From positions 36,553 through 45,049 of the forward strand of contig DKNM01000025.1 in assembly GCA_002470695.1 (NCBI GenBank): a DNA stretch of 8,497 bases, in the 5' to 3' direction. The position numbers and the translations under genes are program-made. This stretch comes from Candidatus Neomicrothrix sp. UBA7388 (GTDB lineage Bacteria; Actinomycetota; Acidimicrobiia; Acidimicrobiales; Poriferisodalaceae). Position 1 is the stretch's first letter. Every line of letters begins with the position of its first letter. Positions 5,383 through 8,497 of the stretch are shown piece by piece. The notes beneath the pieces were generated by a model. The model saw only the letters and a list, made by a program, of their open reading frames with translations. It was not told the origin of the DNA and ran no database searches.

Positions 5383-7946
5383 GCGTCGGCTCGCTCACGG
5401 TTCGCTGTGTTTTGAATTGGCAACTCAGTTGGCCATTCTTGACCTGTAGAGCGAATGGCCGCGGCGACAGCTCCTGCGGTAGGCACAAGGCCAATTTCGC
5501 CTACACCTTTGATTCCGTAAGGGGCTCCAGGTTCTGGTGATTCAACGATAATGACCTCAACGGGAGGCATATCTTTGGGTCGGATGATGTCAAGACTTCG
5601 GAGAGTGGTGTTGAGAGGCCGACCTAACGAATCAGTCGGAAATCCCTCCGTTAGGGCGTAACCCAAGCCCATATGAACAGCGCCTTCGATTTGTCCTTCG
5701 CAAAGCAGGGGATTCACTGCCCGGCCAACATCATGAGCGGCTACGACACGTTCGACTTCGAAAGTATCCGGATCAAGTAACACCAGTTGCGCTGCGTACC
5801 CGAACGTCGAATGAATGACTGGGTTCTCTAGACCTTCGCTTAGCGAATTAGTCCAATTGATCCTGTAGCTGCCCTCATAATCCACACCTACTTGGCAATC
5901 GTCGAGCAGAGCTACCCGACACGCGTCTTGGACAGCACCGGCCCCCATCAGGGTTCCGCGACTGCCTGTGGTTTGCCCCGCGCCAAGTTCTCGCGTCGAG
6001 TCAACTATGACTTTGATTTGCTCTGCGTTAACACCCAGTTCTTCGACAGCTACTTGAAGTGCAACGTTATGGACGCCTTGACCCATCTCAGTCCAGCAGT
6101 GGCGAACCTCCACCGTTCCATCTTCGTTAAAATGAATCACTGCTTTAGCTAGTTCATCAAAGCCGTTACCCAGTCCTGAATTTTTTAATCCGAGGCCTAC
6201 CCCGACGGGTTGACCAGCGCTACGGGCCTCTTCATATGCCGTTTTAACTGCGTCTAAACATTCGCGAGCGCCGAGGCAGCCGTCGTCCATAATCTGTCCT
6301 GGGCCCCATATATCGCCTGGGGAAATAACGTTTAGAGAACGAATTTCCCAGCCGCTTATACCGACTCGTTCTGCTAGTCGGTCCATGACTCCTTCCATGG
6401 CAAACTGAGCTTGGTTAGCTCCAAACCCTCGGAACGCTCCGCAGACCGAGTTGTTTGTCCGTACAGCTATCGCTTCAACGTCGACCGCCGGGAGAGAGTA
6501 TGGACCAGTTGCGTGACCCGCTGCCCGCTCTAGCACTTTCATTCCTACTGACGCATACGGTCCTGAGTCTCCGAGCATTCTGGCTCTAACGGCAGTAAGC
6601 CTGCCGTCGCGATCACACCCCACCTCGTACGTCATTCGAATGGGGTGTCGTTTGGGATGCATCAGAAGTGATTGCTCCCTAGAAAGAGTGATTCGAACTG
6701 GGCGTTTCAGAAGCCACGCCGACAAAGCGGTATGAACTTGATTGGACATGTCTTCTTTGCCACCGAAGGCACCGCCATTACTTACGAGCTCAGTGGTGAT
6801 CTGGTCCGTTTCAAGACCTAAAACTCGAGCGATGTCGTTTCGATCGTCCCAAATTCCTTGACCTCCTGTGTAGACATGGAGACCACCGTCAGTTGGAAAT
6901 GCGAGTGTCGATTCAGGTTCTAAGAAGGCGTGTTCTACACGTTGGGTCTGAAAGGTCTCTTTGACGACGAACGCCGAATCTCTCAAGGCCAAATCAACGT
7001 TGCCCCGACTGTATGCCGACGTCGACAATATATTTCCGTCAAGTTCCCATACCGCGCTCTCCGAATCATCAACCACTCGAATGGGATCAGTCTTAGGTTC
7101 TTGGACCTCGTATTCAACTTCGACGACTTTTGTCGCCTCAACGGCAACTGCTCTACTCGTCGCCACCACGACTGCCAAAACATCCCCGAGGTAGGAAGTT
7201 CGTCCGCCTTCAGGAATCATTACAGGCCAGTCCTTATGGATAAGACCAACCCGCATCTCTCCCGGGATATCCGCCGCAGTGAAGACCGCTACTACGCCAT
7301 CGAGATTACGTGCCTTTTCAGTGTCGATTTTGACAATGTCTGCTCGTGCATGATCACTGAGCTTGAGAGCTCCGTGGAGAAGCCCTTCAATAGTTATGTC
7401 ATCGATGAAGGGTCTAACCCCGGCAGCAAGCTCTTTCGCTTCATATTTAGTGCCGCGCGACCCAACACCTTTCGGAGGCTCACTTTCGGGCAATACACCT
7501 TCAGCTAAATCTTGTATCGCATCCAAAATTTTGACATATCCGGTACATCGGCAGAGGTGGGCACCCAAATGTCGAGCTGTTTCTTCGCGAGTAAGCGCTT
7601 CTCCCTTTTTTTGGATCAGTGCCTTCGCACGCACCAGAATCCCCGGAATACAAAATCCACACTGCAGAGCACCGTTCGCTGCAAAGGCATCGCAGTAGCG
7701 GTCGAGCTCCTCGTCATCGAACCCTTCAAGCGTAATAATCTCTTCGCCTGCTGCTCGCTCTAAAGATGTTTGACAAGCTACACGGGCCTTATCCCCTACG
7801 AGAACCGTGCAACAACCGCACTGGCCCGACGGCGCGCAACCATCTTTGGGAGAAATAACACCAAGTTCATCGCGCAGGGCCCCGAGGAGATGCTCGTGCG
7901 TACCCGAGATCGTTACTGGTTGCCCATTCAAATTAAAGGAGGTCAT
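5373..7946 (-). CDS. 2Fe-2S + molybdopterin fusion hydroxylase (XdhD / selenium-dependent XDH-like)
   Basis: Single-chain molybdenum hydroxylase without a FAD domain, 857 aa. Residues 1-75 are the plant-type [2Fe-2S] domain with Cys37, 43, 46 and 58; the first spacing is C-x5-C, one longer than in the plus-strand protein, and an extra Cys45 gives CGCC. Residues ~85-150 are the helical second [2Fe-2S] domain with Cys96, 99, 132 and 134 (QCGFCIPG, CRCTGYVKI). The hammerhead and Moco domains run ~163-850: VEHAFLEPE 337-345, GGAFGGKED 391-399, CGAFRGFGANQ 502-512, EMGQGVH 620-626, TGSRGT 660-665, HDVGRAVNP 738-746, GIKGVGEIG 811-819 with Glu817 as presumed base. Length and domain order match the family named for selenium-dependent xanthine dehydrogenase and E. 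coli XdhD. The position of bovine Gln767 appears to be Val337, unlike the plus-strand enzyme. ATG at 7946 overlaps the carbamoylase stop by 4 bp. No FAD subunit is encoded on this strand in the window, so its electron acceptor partner is elsewhere, or is the plus-strand FAD protein. Confidence 0.93.
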   Translation of the reverse strand: MTSFNLNGQPVTISGTHEHLLGALRDELGVISPKDGCAPSGQCGCCTVLVGDKARVACQTSLERAAGEEIITLEGFDDEELDRYCDAFAANGALQCGFCIPGILVRAKALIQKKGEALTREETARHLGAHLCRCTGYVKILDAIQDLAEGVLPESEPPKGVGSRGTKYEAKELAAGVRPFIDDITIEGLLHGALKLSDHARADIVKIDTEKARNLDGVVAVFTAADIPGEMRVGLIHKDWPVMIPEGGRTSYLGDVLAVVVATSRAVAVEATKVVEVEYEVQEPKTDPIRVVDDSESAVWELDGNILSTSAYSRGNVDLALRDSAFVVKETFQTQRVEHAFLEPESTLAFPTDGGLHVYTGGQGIWDDRNDIARVLGLETDQITTELVSNGGAFGGKEDMSNQVHTALSAWLLKRPVRITLSREQSLLMHPKRHPIRMTYEVGCDRDGRLTAVRARMLGDSGPYASVGMKVLERAAGHATGPYSLPAVDVEAIAVRTNNSVCGAFRGFGANQAQFAMEGVMDRLAERVGISGWEIRSLNVISPGDIWGPGQIMDDGCLGARECLDAVKTAYEEARSAGQPVGVGLGLKNSGLGNGFDELAKAVIHFNEDGTVEVRHCWTEMGQGVHNVALQVAVEELGVNAEQIKVIVDSTRELGAGQTTGSRGTLMGAGAVQDACRVALLDDCQVGVDYEGSYRINWTNSLSEGLENPVIHSTFGYAAQLVLLDPDTFEVERVVAAHDVGRAVNPLLCEGQIEGAVHMGLGYALTEGFPTDSLGRPLNTTLRSLDIIRPKDMPPVEVIIVESPEPGAPYGIKGVGEIGLVPTAGAVAAAIRSTGQEWPTELPIQNTANRERADAWR

Positions 7947-7959
7947 ATAGACCCCTTTT
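7935..7959 (-). promoter_or_regulatory. RBS and start-codon hairpin at the carbamoylase / Mo-Fe-S junction
   Basis: On the minus strand a Shine-Dalgarno AAGGGG (7957-7952) sits 5 nt before the ATG (7946-7944) and supports that start. The same bases, AAAAGGGGT, can pair with ACCTCCTTT just after the ATG. The pairing has 8 of 9 positions paired, counting one G-U, with one A-C mismatch, and a 7-nt loop CUAUAUG holding the start codon. Folded, it would hide the ribosome site. A ribosome reaching the overlapping UGA of the upstream gene would open it. This fits translational coupling; the function is inferred. Confidence 0.5.
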
Positions 7960-8497
7960 CTCGCGATATAAGTCCGTACATTTCAGGTCGCCGATAGCGG
8001 TCAAAATCAAACAAAGTACCTTTGTAGTGTTCACACCAATCAAGGTCACAATCCGCAACTATTAATTCGTCACCGTTAGTCTTCGCTTGGGCGACAATTT
8101 CACCCGAAGGGGCAATGATCATAGACTCAGCTAAAGAATCAACGCCTTCCTCAACACCACCTTTGGCAACCCCAACTACCCACGTTCCATTTTGATAGGC
8201 GCCGGCTTGCATGACCAATTTATTGTGGAATGACTGAAGGGCGTCTTGCGAAGGGTCTGGGGCATAATGCACCGGAGTGTTGTAGCCGATAAGAATCATT
8301 TCTACCTGTTGAAGAGCCATCACTCTGTACGTCTCAGGCCAGCGTCGATCGTTGCACAATGCCATGCCAATTACACCGTCAAACGCGTTCCAGACACCAA
8401 ACCCATCTGGTCCTTCTTCAAAGTATCGACGTTCTAAATGCTGGAATGGGCGTTCGGGTTCATGTTCTTCATGACCGGGAAGGTGCACTTTGCGGTA
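7943..8497 (-). CDS. N-carbamoyl-D-amino-acid amidohydrolase-like nitrilase-superfamily enzyme (5' partial)
   Basis: Hydrolyses an N-carbamoyl (ureido) acid to amine, CO2 and NH3, by family resemblance. The frame is open to the right edge, leaving 184 residues; about 125 N-terminal residues, including the catalytic Glu, lie outside. The apparent GTG start at 8488 is really Val in RKVHLPGH, not a start. By memory alignment to Agrobacterium carbamoylase (~304 aa) the visible part keeps Lys127 (codon 8491-8489), His129, His144 (RPFQHLE), the nucleophile Cys172 (codon 8356-8354) in CNDRRWPE with carboxylate-binding Arg175/Arg176, and His215 (SFHNK). The Lys-to-Cys distance of 45 residues is also the same. 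YGLI near the C-terminus matches too. This residue set goes beyond a generic nitrilase call and favours a substrate with a carbamoyl group next to a carboxylate. It is first visible in the minus-strand operon and overlaps the Mo/Fe-S gene by ATGA. Confidence 0.92.
   Translation of the reverse strand, partial: YRKVHLPGHEEHEPERPFQHLERRYFEEGPDGFGVWNAFDGVIGMALCNDRRWPETYRVMALQQVEMILIGYNTPVHYAPDPSQDALQSFHNKLVMQAGAYQNGTWVVGVAKGGVEEGVDSLAESMIIAPSGEIVAQAKTNGDELIVADCDLDWCEHYKGTLFDFDRYRRPEMYGLISREKGSI

Noticed and set aside
6930..7508. 192-codon plus-strand open frame inside the Mo/Fe-S gene
   Set aside because: Lies wholly antisense to a well-supported gene with conserved motifs; its translation has no recognisable domain and biased, unnatural composition.
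7935..7943. Perfect Shine-Dalgarno AAAGGAGGT on the plus strand
   Set aside because: No ATG, GTG or TTG follows at a usable distance and the plus strand here is antisense. It is better explained as the 3' arm of the minus-strand hairpin.
8486..8488. GTG start for the carbamoylase
   Set aside because: It encodes Val within RKVHLPGH, just after the catalytic Lys; the gene continues beyond the right edge.

Overview
The window is gene-dense bacterial DNA of roughly balanced base composition (about half G+C by eye). Nearly every base is coding, and there are no RNA genes, insertion sequences, CRISPR arrays or phage genes. It holds six genes in two convergent, tightly overlapping operons, and both end genes are cut by the window edges. 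The taxon cannot be fixed from sequence alone. Many molybdenum hydroxylases with compact overlapping genes would fit a free-living marine or soil actinobacterium or a SAR202-type Chloroflexota, but that is a guess.

Plus strand, 3-4326: a 5'-truncated alpha/beta hydrolase (monoglyceride-lipase/S33 type), then an unusual single-chain FAD + 2x[2Fe-2S] electron-transfer subunit, then a xanthine-dehydrogenase-type molybdopterin catalytic subunit. The junctions are ATGA and TAATG overlaps. Together, genes 2 and 3 hold all the cofactor domains of a complete molybdenum hydroxylase.

Minus strand, 8497-4330 in transcription order: a 5'-truncated nitrilase-superfamily enzyme keeping the visible active-site set of N-carbamoyl-D-amino-acid amidohydrolases; a large 2x[2Fe-2S]+molybdopterin fusion resembling the XdhD / 'selenium-dependent xanthine dehydrogenase' architecture; and a compact SsnA-like metal-dependent amidohydrolase lacking the usual N-terminal beta-sandwich segment. 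Junctions overlap by 4 and 10 bp. A hairpin predicted at the first junction would mask the ribosome binding site of the big fusion gene, suggesting translational coupling.

The two operons meet tail to tail with only 3 bp between stop codons. The gene set suggests a catabolic island for N-heterocycles (purine-, pyrimidine-, hydantoin- or nicotinate-like). Molybdenum hydroxylases would oxidise the ring, the amidohydrolase would deaminate or open it, and the carbamoylase would release CO2 and NH3 from a ureido acid; the alpha/beta hydrolase would cut an ester or amide. The substrate is inference. The minus-strand pair (SsnA-like + XdhD-like) recalls the E. coli ygfK-ssnA-ygfM-xdhD neighbourhood linked in the literature to selenium-dependent molybdenum hydroxylases. 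No selenium gene is visible here.
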